This document shows, in pieces, positions 1 through 7,621 of a DNA stretch of 10,207 nucleotides. The DNA comes from DATDWC01 sp035289805 (GTDB taxonomy: Bacteria > Patescibacteriota > Gracilibacteria > Peribacterales > Peribacteraceae): positions 1-10,207 of the forward strand of contig DATDWC010000097.1 in NCBI GenBank assembly GCA_035289805.1, in the 5' to 3' direction. A program made the translations under genes and the position numbers. The stretch's first letter is position 1, and the number at the start of each line of letters is the position of its first letter. The notes beneath the pieces are model-generated. The model was given only the letters and a program-made list of their open reading frames with translations. It had not been told where the DNA came from and did not search any database.

Positions 1-1
1 C

Positions 2-1576
2 CCACCCACGAACGATGAGTGCGGAGCAAACCCCGCACTCCCCGGCTGTCCCCGGCCAACACTCAATGGAACATACCCCAAGCGTGGCAGGCAGCTCTTC
101 GATCTCATCGATATCTACTACACGGATTGGGAGAAGGCAAAGAATGGAACATTCGAAAACGGCAGTCCATTCCCCGTGAGTGGTGCGGATGTGGTAATTA
201 ATGGCCTCGCAGTGAACTTTGCAAAGATTCCTCAGCTCACGCGTGTGGAGTTTGAGCAGGATGTCCTGCAGAACATCAGTGGCGGGCTCAAGGAGAAAGT
301 GCAGGCATCCATCAAGTTCTTCGTATATCTGGCATTCCACGCAATCCTGAGTGCGGCGATCGGGCTCATCCTCCTTGCGTTCACGGCTGTGCTTCTCGTG
401 CGTGTTGCCGTGATATGGATGTGCGTCGCATTCATGCCGTTCATCTTCATCGGTCTCCCGTGGAAGGGCACTCTCGGGGATCTGGGGCACGAGAAGGCTC
501 CCAATATCTGGACCAAATTCATTCAGTACGCGCTCCTCCCGGTGTTCGTGGCGATTCCTCTCTCCGTAGGATTCACGCTGCTTGGCTTCTCGGATCAGGT
601 ATCGCTCATGAGCATTGCAAACTCCTCGGTCAAAGTATTTGGAATTAGTAACATCCTCACCGGTATCACCGGCCTGCATGAGCTCCTCTGGCTGTTCCTC
701 ACACTCGGCATTGTCTGGGCAGGCACATTCAGTGTGCTCGAGAGCGACACATTCTCAGCGAGTATCGTCGGTGGCATTAAAGGGTTTGGGGAGAACGTGC
801 TCGGCATTGTGAAGAAATCCGCACTCTATGCTCCAGTAATTCCATTCCCGGGTCCTGGTGGACACGCAACGAGTGTGGGTGATATTTTGGATTCCACTCG
901 CAATATGGCACATTCGCGTGGGGTGAATTTCCGAGATGCCATAGGTGGAGGTGGGGGCGGAGCAAATAACAATCCCCGCATTGGTCCTACAGTTGCAGCC
1001 CCCACGCCTCAGCGTGTTCAAAGTGCATTCACAAGTCCAGCAATGACGCAGCGGGAAAAACAAGATATTGCAGATATTCTCAAGAATACGAGTGAAAGGA
1101 ATGCGAAACGAAGCCTGGATGATTTTGCACGAAGATTGGAGCAAATTACGCGTGGAAGAGTGGATAGCAACGGACAATCGATAGCTATGGGTGATGCCGA
1201 AGCACGTGCACTCGCCATTAATCCGCAGCGGATGAATGATCTCGTGAATACACTCCAGCAGCAAAACGTGATTAACGCCACCGACGCGGGAAACATCCGT
1301 AGCAATAGTCAGCACTTCTTCAATATGACGTTCCAGTCGAGGGTCGCACTGGATGCCGGTGATACCACTGCGAGACAGGTAGCACAGAAAACTCAGAATG
1401 CACTCCAAAGCAACGTGCCAGTGGAGGATATCGTGCGGGCACTCAAAGCTCATCAGGGTGAACGTGAGGAGGGTGGCCGGCAGGTGGAAGCTGCAGAAAT
1501 CAAGCGCGTCATCGATACGATCGAACAGACGAGAACTGCAAACGGCGATGTGAATCAGGCCCTCCAATCCATTTAG
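2..1576 (+). CDS. VirB6/TrbL-like polytopic membrane protein, type IV secretion-like (5' end outside window)
   Basis: The reading frame is open from the window edge to the TAG stop at 1574-1576, so the true start lies upstream; the GTG at 176 is just an internal Val. What is visible: an N-terminal stretch with Cys residues (DECG...PGC) that reads like an exported segment, then about four hydrophobic segments near nt 314-400, 401-465, 524-590 and 650-745, then a Gly-rich linker (six Gly, about nt 944-961) and a long polar, Gln/Asn/Arg-rich C-terminal tail with no membrane segments. Several hydrophobic helices followed by a large soluble tail resembles VirB6/TrbL proteins, the inner-membrane channel components of type IV secretion systems. 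No catalytic motif is expected or seen. The next gene starts 4 nt after the stop, so the two are probably co-transcribed. Family assignment rests on architecture, not on a diagnostic motif; another polytopic membrane protein is possible. Confidence 0.6.
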   Translation, partial: PPTNDECGANPALPGCPRPTLNGTYPKRGRQLFDLIDIYYTDWEKAKNGTFENGSPFPVSGADVVINGLAVNFAKIPQLTRVEFEQDVLQNISGGLKEKVQASIKFFVYLAFHAILSAAIGLILLAFTAVLLVRVAVIWMCVAFMPFIFIGLPWKGTLGDLGHEKAPNIWTKFIQYALLPVFVAIPLSVGFTLLGFSDQVSLMSIANSSVKVFGISNILTGITGLHELLWLFLTLGIVWAGTFSVLESDTFSASIVGGIKGFGENVLGIVKKSALYAPVIPFPGPGGHATSVGDILDSTRNMAHSRGVNFRDAIGGGGGGANNNPRIGPTVAAPTPQRVQSAFTSPAMTQREKQDIADILKNTSERNAKRSLDDFARRLEQITRGRVDSNGQSIAMGDAEARALAINPQRMNDLVNTLQQQNVINATDAGNIRSNSQHFFNMTFQSRVALDAGDTTARQVAQKTQNALQSNVPVEDIVRALKAHQGEREEGGRQVEAAEIKRVIDTIEQTRTANGDVNQALQSI

Positions 1577-1580
1577 CACC

Positions 1581-2960
1581 ATGGGTGCCACGCTCAACAG
1601 CGGCTCATCCTCTCCGGATCCGGCCACCCCGGAGATCCTTCGAAGTGATAGAGAGCTCGCACAGAAAATGACAGAGCACTTTGGTGTGGATCCAGCATTT
1701 GCATCTGCAATCACCACGAGCCTGGAAGCAGAAATTAAGGGAATGGAGATGGAATCGAAGTATGAACTTGAGCGTTGGGTGAAGGAGCTGGAGCACATCG
1801 ATGCTGCATTTGTTCCTGGACGTTTGATGTCGGTACCTCACCCTGATCTCCTCGCGCATCGCATGCGGCATCGGCACGAGATTGCGGAGAATATCCATGG
1901 ACTCATTCAAAGAGAAACAAACAAAGCACTGGAGGCGATGCGAAAAGCGAGGGGCATCCCCGGCATGGATGACAGTGCATTCCTCGTTTATGAGGGAAAC
2001 GTATCCGAGCGACAGAGAATCGGCAGCAAAATTGATTCAATTGAGGAAAGACTCGCGGAGGAGAAACCACTCACGTGGAACGAAGTGGAGGAATTTGGGG
2101 AGTTCCTCAAGCGCGTCCTCCAGAGTGGGATAAAAACGGGAGAAGATGTGTTGGGTGCCACCCGCACACGGGTCCAGTACCTCCTCACGAGTGTGGAATC
2201 CCGTAGGAGTACCACAGAGGTTGCAGCAAGGAGAGCTGCACTCGCAAATACACCCGGAGGCAGAATCCTGATCGAAAACGAATTCGTGACGCCGGAGTTT
2301 GAGGCACATCCGGATCTCTTAAAGAATAGGAACACCGAGCCGATTCGCGACGGCTTACAGATGTCGGTGCGGGCGGGGATATTCCTCGGCTGCGGAATCG
2401 TTGCGATCCTAGGCGCAATTCCGGTGATCCGTAAACTCTGGCATGGAGAACCCCCGAGCCTCGCCGATGCGTGGCCTGTGGTATTTGGCATCGCGGCGCT
2501 TTCTGCAGGAGGGATGCTGCCAAAATCCTCCGATGAGCTGAACAAGATCCGCTCCACGGAACAGACACTCGAAAACTTCTCTCCCGAGTTTATGAACTCC
2601 ATTATGGAACCCGCCGCGCGTGCAAGTGTGATTGCCTACACGGATCGCATGCAAACGATCTACGCGCACATGGGGGGGAAAGAGAACGCAGCAAACGCCG
2701 CGGATGATCTCCAGGGTATTATGCAGGATAGGGCAGAGAGATTAAAAATTCAGAATGCAGTCAGAGCGAGATCACTCTCCGATACGTACATCGAGGAACT
2801 CGCGGGAGGGAAGGCAACGAATCTCTACCATGCGATGGAGCATTTGCCGATCGAGGATCGGGCATACTTTCTTGCAGCGATGGAGAATCTGGAAATCTGG
2901 AAACCGGGAAAAGCAGAGCTCGTTCGTGGGATCCTCCTCCGAGAGATTCCTTCAATATAG
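1581..2960 (+). CDS. Hypothetical membrane protein with two central hydrophobic helices, downstream of VirB6-like gene
   Basis: I do not recognise a family. The 459-aa product has a long polar, helix-rich N-terminal region (about residues 1-255, many Glu/Arg/Lys, coiled-coil-like between about 120 and 190), two hydrophobic segments (about 264-284 and 298-315) separated by a short polar loop, and a polar C-terminal region of about 145 residues. This is a two-pass membrane anchor with both large ends on the same side of the membrane, probably the cytoplasm. ATG at 1581 was chosen because it lies 4 nt after the upstream stop; no Shine-Dalgarno sequence precedes it, so translation may be coupled to the upstream gene. 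The tight spacing suggests it works with the VirB6-like protein, perhaps as an accessory part of a secretion or pilus machine, which is inference. It ends TAG, 3 nt from the stop of the convergent infB gene. Confidence 0.75.
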   Translation: MGATLNSGSSSPDPATPEILRSDRELAQKMTEHFGVDPAFASAITTSLEAEIKGMEMESKYELERWVKELEHIDAAFVPGRLMSVPHPDLLAHRMRHRHEIAENIHGLIQRETNKALEAMRKARGIPGMDDSAFLVYEGNVSERQRIGSKIDSIEERLAEEKPLTWNEVEEFGEFLKRVLQSGIKTGEDVLGATRTRVQYLLTSVESRRSTTEVAARRAALANTPGGRILIENEFVTPEFEAHPDLLKNRNTEPIRDGLQMSVRAGIFLGCGIVAILGAIPVIRKLWHGEPPSLADAWPVVFGIAALSAGGMLPKSSDELNKIRSTEQTLENFSPEFMNSIMEPAARASVIAYTDRMQTIYAHMGGKENAANAADDLQGIMQDRAERLKIQNAVRARSLSDTYIEELAGGKATNLYHAMEHLPIEDRAYFLAAMENLEIWKPGKAELVRGILLREIPSI

Positions 2961-2963
2961 ATC

Positions 2964-5198
2964 TTAAGCCTTCTTTCGGAATTCCTTCGTGTAGGCCTCC
3001 AGCACATCGCCCTCCGCAAAATCGACGGAAGATTCTATTCGTAGACCATACTCCTTCCCCTCCTTCGCCTCCTTCACGTCTTTTTCCACCTGCTTGATGG
3101 AGGTGATACGGCCCGTTCCGATTTCCCTATTCTCGCGAAGCACGCGGAAGGGGACGCGCTTGAGGATGCCATCAGTCACAAGTCCTCCCACCACCTGATC
3201 GCTCTTCTTACGGAAGAAGATGCCCCGGATCGTGAGGTGCCCCATGACGCTCTCCTCTTCCTCCGGCTCTATGAGTCCATCGAGCAGACTCTTCACATCA
3301 TCCAAGAGCTTGTAGATCACATCGTAGAGTCTGATCTCCACTCCGTAGGTGCGTGCGATGCTTTCTACGTGTACAGAGACTGTCACATTAAACCCAAGCA
3401 CGATGCCATCGCTTGCCGCTGCCATCATCACATCGCTCTCCGAGATATTCCCGACCGCACTATGCACTACCTTGGGAGCAACTCCATCCTTGCCCCTCTC
3501 TGTCTTTGCAATGGAGCTCCGGATCGCCTCGATCTCTCCTACGGAATCCGCTTTGAGCACAATCTTGAGAACATGCATCTTCCCCTCCGAGAGGCGGGTA
3601 ATGAGATCCCCGAGTCCCCTCTTCTTCTGTCGCTCACGCACATCCTGAATATGGAGGAGCACCTTCTTTGCCTCCGCATCATCCTGCACCACCTGCAGGA
3701 TATCCCCGACCTCGGGTACCTCCGAAAGTCCGGAGATCCGCACCGTACCAGAGGGGTGAACATCGTCTTTTCTCTTCCCATGGGCATCCGTCATGGACTT
3801 CACCCTTCCAAAGGTAACTCCACAGACAATCACATCGCCAACATGGAGTGAGCCCGCATTCACGATGATGGAGGCAACGGGCCCAAGTGAGGAATCGAGA
3901 TGGCTTTCGATCACGGTTGCAACAGCAGGACGCTCCGGGTTTGCGCGGAGCTCTTCCATTTCTGCAAGGAGCACAATGTGCTCCAGGAGATCCTGAATTC
4001 CCTGCCCTGTTTTGGCACTACAGAGCACAACGGGTGTTTTGCCTCCCCATTCCTCCGGTTGCAATCCATGCTCCGCGAGCTGCCCACGAATGCGATCGGG
4101 GTCTGCGCCTTCGCGATCAATCTTATTGAGCGCAACAATAATGGGGACACCAGCATCCTTCGCGTGATCAATCGCTTCGATGGTCGTTGGCTTGATTCCT
4201 TCATCTGCAGCCACGACGAGCACCACGATATCCGTAATTTGCGCACCACGTGCGCGCATGGAGGTGAATGCTTCGTGACCTGGGGTATCGAGGAAGGTGA
4301 GAGATTTTCCTTCGTGCGCTACCTCGTAGGCACCAATTTTCTGTGTGATGCCTCCTGCCTCCCCTGCTGCAACGTCGCTCTTCCGGATCGCATCCAGAAT
4401 CGCGGTCTTCCCATGATCCACATGGCCCATTACGGTGACGATCGGTGCACGTGGAAGGAGGAGCGATGGATCATCTTCCTGGAGCAGTGCCTCTAAGTTC
4501 CCTGCGAGGAGCTTCTCTGCGGAGGCCTCCGCCTGCTCCTTCCTCACGGTGATATTGAGATCCGATGCCACAATCGCCGCCGTATCAAAATCAATGTTCT
4601 GGTTGATCGAGGCCATCACACCGTTCTTCATGAGTGCAGAAATCACCTCGGGCACCTGCACACCTGTCTTCTCCGCAAACTCCTTCACCGTGATCACATC
4701 CGGAAGCTCCACCACCCCCTCCTTGCGCTTGATCTGCTCCTGCACAGTGTGCTCTCTCTTTTTCGGAACACGCTGGAGACGCGGGCCACTTCTCCTCTGA
4801 GGAGATCGCCCGCGTGTGGGGAGCGAGACGCGTGCTGCATGAGCTCGCACCGCATCATCCGAAACATCTTCGAGAGTGAGCTTCCTGAGGACGTGCACCT
4901 TCTTTGCGGCTTCATCATCGGGAGCTGCCTGCTCCGCTACTCCTTCCACTTTGACAGCTTGATCAGGGGAAGATGGAACAGGAGGAACAACCGGCATCTC
5001 CGCTCCAGACTCAGGCATGGAGAGATCTTCTTCCAGAGGGATATTGTGTTTTCGCGCCAGGAACCGGATGACTCCCTGCGCAATCTGATCAGGAATTTCT
5101 CTATCTGTTGGCTTAATGCCAAAATCCACCTCCGAAAGTTCCTTTCGGAGAGTTTGTCCAGTCATGCCTAATTTCTTGGCGACTTCAACAAGACGCAT
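2964..5198 (-). CDS. infB: Translation initiation factor IF-2
   Basis: IF-2 is the GTPase that brings fMet-tRNA to the 30S subunit and promotes 50S joining. At 744 aa it is close to the B. subtilis form in size and shorter than the E. coli one. Two IF2_N-like helical modules are visible, at about residues 1-50 and 165-220, separated by a Pro/Glu/Arg-rich linker. The GTPase domain has every signature: GHVDHGKT (258-265), GGITQ (282-286), DTPGH (304-308), NKID (358-361) and SAKTG (394-398). Domains II to IV follow to the C-terminus, including the fMet-tRNA-binding end. ATG at 5198 gives the IF2_N-like beginning (MRLVEVAKKLG) expected of the family. No Shine-Dalgarno sequence is visible before it. 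The usual nusA/rbfA neighbours are absent; the gene stands alone between a convergent and a divergent gene. All catalytic motifs are intact. Confidence 0.98.
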   Translation of the reverse strand: MRLVEVAKKLGMTGQTLRKELSEVDFGIKPTDREIPDQIAQGVIRFLARKHNIPLEEDLSMPESGAEMPVVPPVPSSPDQAVKVEGVAEQAAPDDEAAKKVHVLRKLTLEDVSDDAVRAHAARVSLPTRGRSPQRRSGPRLQRVPKKREHTVQEQIKRKEGVVELPDVITVKEFAEKTGVQVPEVISALMKNGVMASINQNIDFDTAAIVASDLNITVRKEQAEASAEKLLAGNLEALLQEDDPSLLLPRAPIVTVMGHVDHGKTAILDAIRKSDVAAGEAGGITQKIGAYEVAHEGKSLTFLDTPGHEAFTSMRARGAQITDIVVLVVAADEGIKPTTIEAIDHAKDAGVPIIVALNKIDREGADPDRIRGQLAEHGLQPEEWGGKTPVVLCSAKTGQGIQDLLEHIVLLAEMEELRANPERPAVATVIESHLDSSLGPVASIIVNAGSLHVGDVIVCGVTFGRVKSMTDAHGKRKDDVHPSGTVRISGLSEVPEVGDILQVVQDDAEAKKVLLHIQDVRERQKKRGLGDLITRLSEGKMHVLKIVLKADSVGEIEAIRSSIAKTERGKDGVAPKVVHSAVGNISESDVMMAAASDGIVLGFNVTVSVHVESIARTYGVEIRLYDVIYKLLDDVKSLLDGLIEPEEEESVMGHLTIRGIFFRKKSDQVVGGLVTDGILKRVPFRVLRENREIGTGRITSIKQVEKDVKEAKEGKEYGLRIESSVDFAEGDVLEAYTKEFRKKA

Positions 5199-5277
5199 GG
5201 AAACGAGAGAAAGCCGGGGGAACTGTAGCAGAGAGTATCGTGCAGAGAAATGAAAAAATGCGCTACTCTACAAATCC
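5199..5277. promoter_or_regulatory. Divergent intergenic region of infB and the pseudouridine synthase gene
   Basis: This 79-bp gap must hold the start signals of both divergent genes. On the plus strand TACTCT at 5264-5269 resembles a -10 box and sits only 8 nt before the ATG at 5278, which would give a nearly leaderless mRNA; this agrees with the absence of a Shine-Dalgarno sequence. On the minus strand GATACT (complement of 5234-5239) could be the infB -10 box. Neither has a convincing -35 box at 16-18 nt, so both calls are weak. Confidence 0.3.
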
Positions 5278-6189
5278 ATGACGACCCATCATCTCGTCAC
5301 AATCCCCGAACGGCTGGATCAGTGCATAGCGAGGCTCCACAGCACATCGCGCTCGCAGGCTGCGAAGATCATTGATGAGGGGCGTGTTCTCCTGAACGAC
5401 CGAAAAATTCTCAAGTCCTCAAAAGCGGTATTGATCGGAGATCGAGTGGAAATTCGAGAGGAAAAGAAAAAGGAAGAGGAGATTCCCCGCTCTTCCCTCC
5501 CCTTCGATATCCCCACCCTCTATGAGGATTCCTTCTGCCTCGTCATCAATAAGCCTACGGGGTTTGCCGTGCATCCATCGGAAAGTTCCGGAGGACAACA
5601 CACCATCATCGAAATGCTCCGTACTCACTATGGGAAAAATCTCGATCTCGTCCATCGACTGGATAAGGAGACCACGGGCTGCCTCCTCATAGCTAAAGAT
5701 ACGAAATCCCATGCGCTTCTTCAGGAGCAATTCCAGAGTCGGAGTATCAAAAAAACATACCTCGCAATCGTTGCGGGGATTTTAGAGGAGAAGAAGGCGA
5801 GAATCGAAGCAGAGATCGGTCGATCGCTCGTGAACAGGGTGAAGATGTCACTCTTTAAGACAGGCTACAGCCGACCAGCAGTAACAAATTATGAGGTAGT
5901 GAGTGCCGGGAAGGATGCCTCACTCCTCCGGTGCGAGATTGAGACTGGGAGAACTCATCAGATCCGCGTTCACCTCTCTTCGATCGGGCACCCGATCCTC
6001 GGGGATAATAAGTACAGCACATCGGAAAGTCGATCCATCGGAGATTCTCTTCATGTCACTTCGCTCTGCCTCCATGCGTGGAAACTACAATTCACTGCTC
6101 TCGGCGAAAAAAGGGAAGTGACGGTGCAAGCACCGATACCCGTTGCGTTTAAAGAGAATGCAGAGCGATGCAATTTGAGGCTCCCGTGA
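5278..6189 (+). CDS. RluA/RluC/RluD-family 23S rRNA pseudouridine synthase
   Basis: This enzyme converts specific uridines in rRNA to pseudouridine. The 303-aa protein has an N-terminal S4-type RNA-binding domain (about residues 8-62), a Lys/Glu-rich linker (about 60-72) and the catalytic domain. The domain carries the family motif HRLDKETTG (126-134), where Asp129 is the catalytic nucleophile, an INKPTGFAVHP motif (90-100) and the C-terminal GRTHQIRVHL motif (224-233). Length and S4 domain fit RluC/RluD rather than the S4-less RluA, but the exact target uridines cannot be read from the sequence, so no symbol is given. ATG at 5278 directly follows a possible -10 box; no Shine-Dalgarno sequence is present. 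The TGA stop is followed within 7 nt by an AT-rich palindrome. All motifs needed for activity are present. Confidence 0.95.
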   Translation: MTTHHLVTIPERLDQCIARLHSTSRSQAAKIIDEGRVLLNDRKILKSSKAVLIGDRVEIREEKKKEEEIPRSSLPFDIPTLYEDSFCLVINKPTGFAVHPSESSGGQHTIIEMLRTHYGKNLDLVHRLDKETTGCLLIAKDTKSHALLQEQFQSRSIKKTYLAIVAGILEEKKARIEAEIGRSLVNRVKMSLFKTGYSRPAVTNYEVVSAGKDASLLRCEIETGRTHQIRVHLSSIGHPILGDNKYSTSESRSIGDSLHVTSLCLHAWKLQFTALGEKREVTVQAPIPVAFKENAERCNLRLP

Positions 6190-6195
6190 GGTTAT

Positions 6196-6219
6196 TATAC
6201 TATTCAACTGAATAGTATA
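6196..6219. repeat. AT-rich perfect palindrome (11-bp arms) just after the pseudouridine synthase stop
   Basis: TATACTATTCA and TGAATAGTATA are exact reverse complements separated by 2 nt, starting 7 nt after the TGA at 6187-6189. No T-run follows, so it is not a classical intrinsic terminator, though a hairpin here could still protect the 3' end of the mRNA. It is the leftmost of several inverted repeats that fill this intergenic island. Confidence 0.7.
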
Positions 6220-6248
6220 GTATTGCTTCGGGTCGCGCTTTGCGCGTA

Positions 6249-6319
6249 GAGACGCCTCCTTCAACAACTCCCTCCTTCGCTCCGCTTCGGAAGGGCAGGC
6301 AGGACAAGCTGGGCGTCTC
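6249..6319. repeat. Long inverted repeat with 8-bp arms and an A8 tract
   Basis: GAGACGCC (6249-6256) pairs with GGCGTCTC (6312-6319), enclosing 55 nt that contain a smaller stem (CCTTC/GAAGG, about 6272-6292). A run of eight A follows at 6320-6327. On neither strand is the stem followed by a T-run in the terminator position. A small GCGC-TTT-GCGC stem lies just to the left (about 6236-6246). The composition differs from nearby coding DNA. It reads like an intergenic repeat element, but a second copy outside this window cannot be checked here. Confidence 0.45.
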
Positions 6320-6343
6320 AAAAAAAACAGCATACAAATACAT

Positions 6344-6378
6344 CCCTTCTCCCGTAGGGAGAAGGCTAGGATGAGGGG
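6344..6378 (-). repeat. REP-like hairpin element, copy 1 (inverted)
   Basis: Read on the minus strand, the element starts CCCCTCATCCTAGCC and ends in the hairpin CCTTCTCCC-TAC-GGGAGAAGG. It is the inverted partner of the element at 6419-6452: the first 22 nt match at 19 positions, and one stem difference (T here, C there) is matched by a compensating change (A here, G there) in the other arm. This kind of short hairpin preceded by a conserved head is typical of bacterial REP sequences. Confidence 0.7.
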
Positions 6379-6418
6379 TAAAACATACAACAAACAATGT
6401 TTTGTTTTTGTTCAGTTG

Positions 6419-6452
6419 CCCCTCACCCTAACCCTCTCCCAAAGGGAGAGGG
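6419..6452 (+). repeat. REP-like hairpin element, copy 2
   Basis: The element starts CCCCTCACCCTAACC and ends in the hairpin CCCTCTCCC-AAA-GGGAGAGGG. It forms a head-to-head inverted pair with copy 1, separated by a 40-bp AT-rich spacer (6379-6418). The sequence just beyond each hairpin is also alike (ATGTAT followed by a T-rich tract). Such inverted doublets are known as REPINs/BIMEs and tend to lie between 3' ends of genes, as here. Confidence 0.7.
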
Positions 6453-6463
6453 AATGTATGTTG

Positions 6464-6523
6464 TTTTTAAAAAACCCGCTTCCGGTAAGCTGTCCAAAAG
6501 GACAACAAACGGTGGAAGCGGGT
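6464..6523 (-). terminator. Intrinsic terminator of the yerC-his operon
   Basis: On the minus strand, downstream of the 60-aa gene, ACCCGCTTCC (complement of 6514-6523) pairs perfectly with GGAAGCGGGT (complement of 6474-6483), a 10-bp GC-rich stem, followed at once by TTTTTT (complement of 6469-6474). The loop contains a second small hairpin (TGTCC/GGACA, 6491-6504). Stem plus U-tract is the standard rho-independent layout, and it sits 16 nt beyond the last stop codon of the operon. Confidence 0.88.
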
Positions 6524-6538
6524 AAAGGTGTGATTGGT

Positions 6539-6721
6539 CTATTCAAGAAGATCTTCGATGTCCCCTGCATCAAGCCGGTGCATCAATCCTTCAATAATGA
6601 GAAGAGCCATTCGTGGCTCTTTGCGAACTTTGCGTCGAATTTCTCGAATCAGTTCCTGTTTTCTCCTTTCCTGTTCAGCTTGCATTTGACGAATTTCAGA
6701 CATATTTGGATCGCAAGTCAT
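6539..6721 (-). CDS. Small hypothetical protein (60 aa), last gene of the his operon
   Basis: I do not recognise this protein. It is strongly helical and charged: residues about 8-34 are rich in Glu, Gln, Arg and Lys, followed by a hydrophobic amphipathic stretch (MALLIIEGLMHRL, about 38-50) and an acidic end (DIEDLLE). There is no signal peptide or membrane span. It is very likely a real gene: ATG at 6721 lies 5 nt after an AAAGGAGA Shine-Dalgarno sequence that overlaps the hisG stop codon, and the intrinsic terminator follows its own stop. It is far too short to be the missing HisE (about 90-110 aa) and has no nucleotide-binding motif. A small regulator or partner of the histidine enzymes is possible, but that is only inference from position. 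Confidence 0.75.
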   Translation of the reverse strand: MTCDPNMSEIRQMQAEQERRKQELIREIRRKVRKEPRMALLIIEGLMHRLDAGDIEDLLE

Positions 6722-6724
6722 ACC

Positions 6725-6735
6725 AGTCTCCTTTA
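6725..6735 (-). promoter_or_regulatory. Shine-Dalgarno embedded in the hisG stop codon, for the 60-aa gene
   Basis: TAAAGGAGACT (complement of this interval) begins with the hisG TAA stop and contains AAAGGAGA, placed correctly for the ATG at 6721. The same 11 nt occur at the hisI-hisG junction. The arrangement favours translational coupling and fixes the start of the small gene. Confidence 0.85.
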
Positions 6736-7617
6736 CATAATGAGTTTCGAAATCGGGCTCTCGATGATGCCCTCTGCCCCTGCCCGCTTGAGTTTTGGAA
6801 TGATCACTCTCACCACCATTTCATCAATGATAGCAGTGAGGGAAAACCATCCTTCACTCGCGAGCCTGGAGACAGTTGGTGAACGCAAAGCGGGAATAAT
6901 CGGCAGAATAGTTTCCAAGTTTTCTTCCCGCACATGCATCGTGAGGCATGCTTTTCCTTCTGCCGCTAAAGCGCCTTGGAGCATGAGAACAATATCTTCC
7001 ATCTTCTCGCGCTTCCATGGGTCCGCAAAGGAAACAGGATTAGCGATAAATCGTGGAGTGCTTTGCATCACCTCTGCGACAATGCGTAATCCGTTACGCA
7101 TCAAAGATTCCCCTGTTTCTGTCGATTCCACAATGGCATCGCAGAAGCGGCCGGGCTTTACTTCAGTGGCACCCCAGCTGTAACGCACAGTGGCTTGAAT
7201 GCCTCTTGCGCTCAGCCATCGATTCGTCATCGTGACGAATTCAGCATCGATGGAGGTTCCATTTAGGTCCTGCAATCCCTGAATAGGAGAATCCTGGGAG
7301 ACAGCGAGCACCCACCTCGTCGGCTTGCGGCTGACCTTACTGAAGACGAGCTCCGCCATCTCCACAACGCGATCCTCGCACTCACACTCCGCGATGCAAT
7401 CGGAACCCGTAATCCCAAAATCTGCCTTCCCTTCTGCAACGTACCGTGGAATCTCCTGTGGGCGTACGAGGATTAAGTCCAGCTCGGGATCATCAATGGT
7501 AGGAAAGAGACTCCGCTCTTTCACGCCAATCTTGTATCCCGCACTCCGCCAGAGCTCCAGATTTGCTTGCTGCAAACTTCCCGCGGGGAGTTGGCCCTTG
7601 AGTTTTTTCTGGTTCAT
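6733..7617 (-). CDS. hisG: ATP phosphoribosyltransferase, long form (HisG-L), with C-terminal regulatory domain
   Basis: HisG joins ATP and PRPP to make phosphoribosyl-ATP, the first and committed step of histidine synthesis. The 294-aa length and the C-terminal ACT-like domain (about residues 220-294, with ALRSPTVS at 243-250 and a conserved GAEGIIESPI at 280-289) mark the long, hexameric form that binds histidine itself and needs no HisZ. The catalytic part shows the IPRYVAEGKADFGITGSD region (56-73) and the PRPP-binding loop DAIVESTETGESL (160-172). ATG at 7617 is set by an AAAGGAGA ribosome-binding site overlapping the hisI stop; the gap to hisI is 12 nt. Feedback inhibition by histidine is expected for this form. 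The enzyme looks intact. Confidence 0.97.
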   Translation of the reverse strand: MNQKKLKGQLPAGSLQQANLELWRSAGYKIGVKERSLFPTIDDPELDLILVRPQEIPRYVAEGKADFGITGSDCIAECECEDRVVEMAELVFSKVSRKPTRWVLAVSQDSPIQGLQDLNGTSIDAEFVTMTNRWLSARGIQATVRYSWGATEVKPGRFCDAIVESTETGESLMRNGLRIVAEVMQSTPRFIANPVSFADPWKREKMEDIVLMLQGALAAEGKACLTMHVREENLETILPIIPALRSPTVSRLASEGWFSLTAIIDEMVVRVIIPKLKRAGAEGIIESPISKLIM

Positions 7618-7621
7618 CTAA

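Noticed and set aside
19..201. 60-aa plus-strand open frame at the window start
   Set aside because: It overlaps in another frame the 5' part of the VirB6-like gene, which is open from the window edge.
755..1798. Long minus-strand open frame (347 aa) opposite the VirB6-like gene
   Set aside because: Cys/Ser/Arg/Ile-rich translation with no domain, lying across the boundary of two well-supported plus-strand genes; a shadow frame.
3237..4496. Two plus-strand open frames (204 and 198 aa) opposite infB
   Set aside because: They are fully antisense to the IF-2 GTPase and domain II/III coding sequence, which has all motifs intact; compositions are those of a mirrored frame.
6249..6327. Inverted repeat plus A8 read as a terminator
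   Set aside because: The A-run follows the stem on the plus strand; for either direction of transcription no U-tract lies 3' of the stem.
6371..7183. Plus-strand open frame of 270 aa
   Set aside because: It starts inside a REP-like element, crosses the his operon terminator and runs antisense to the 60-aa gene and hisG; its PLTLTLSQRERE segment is just the translated repeat.
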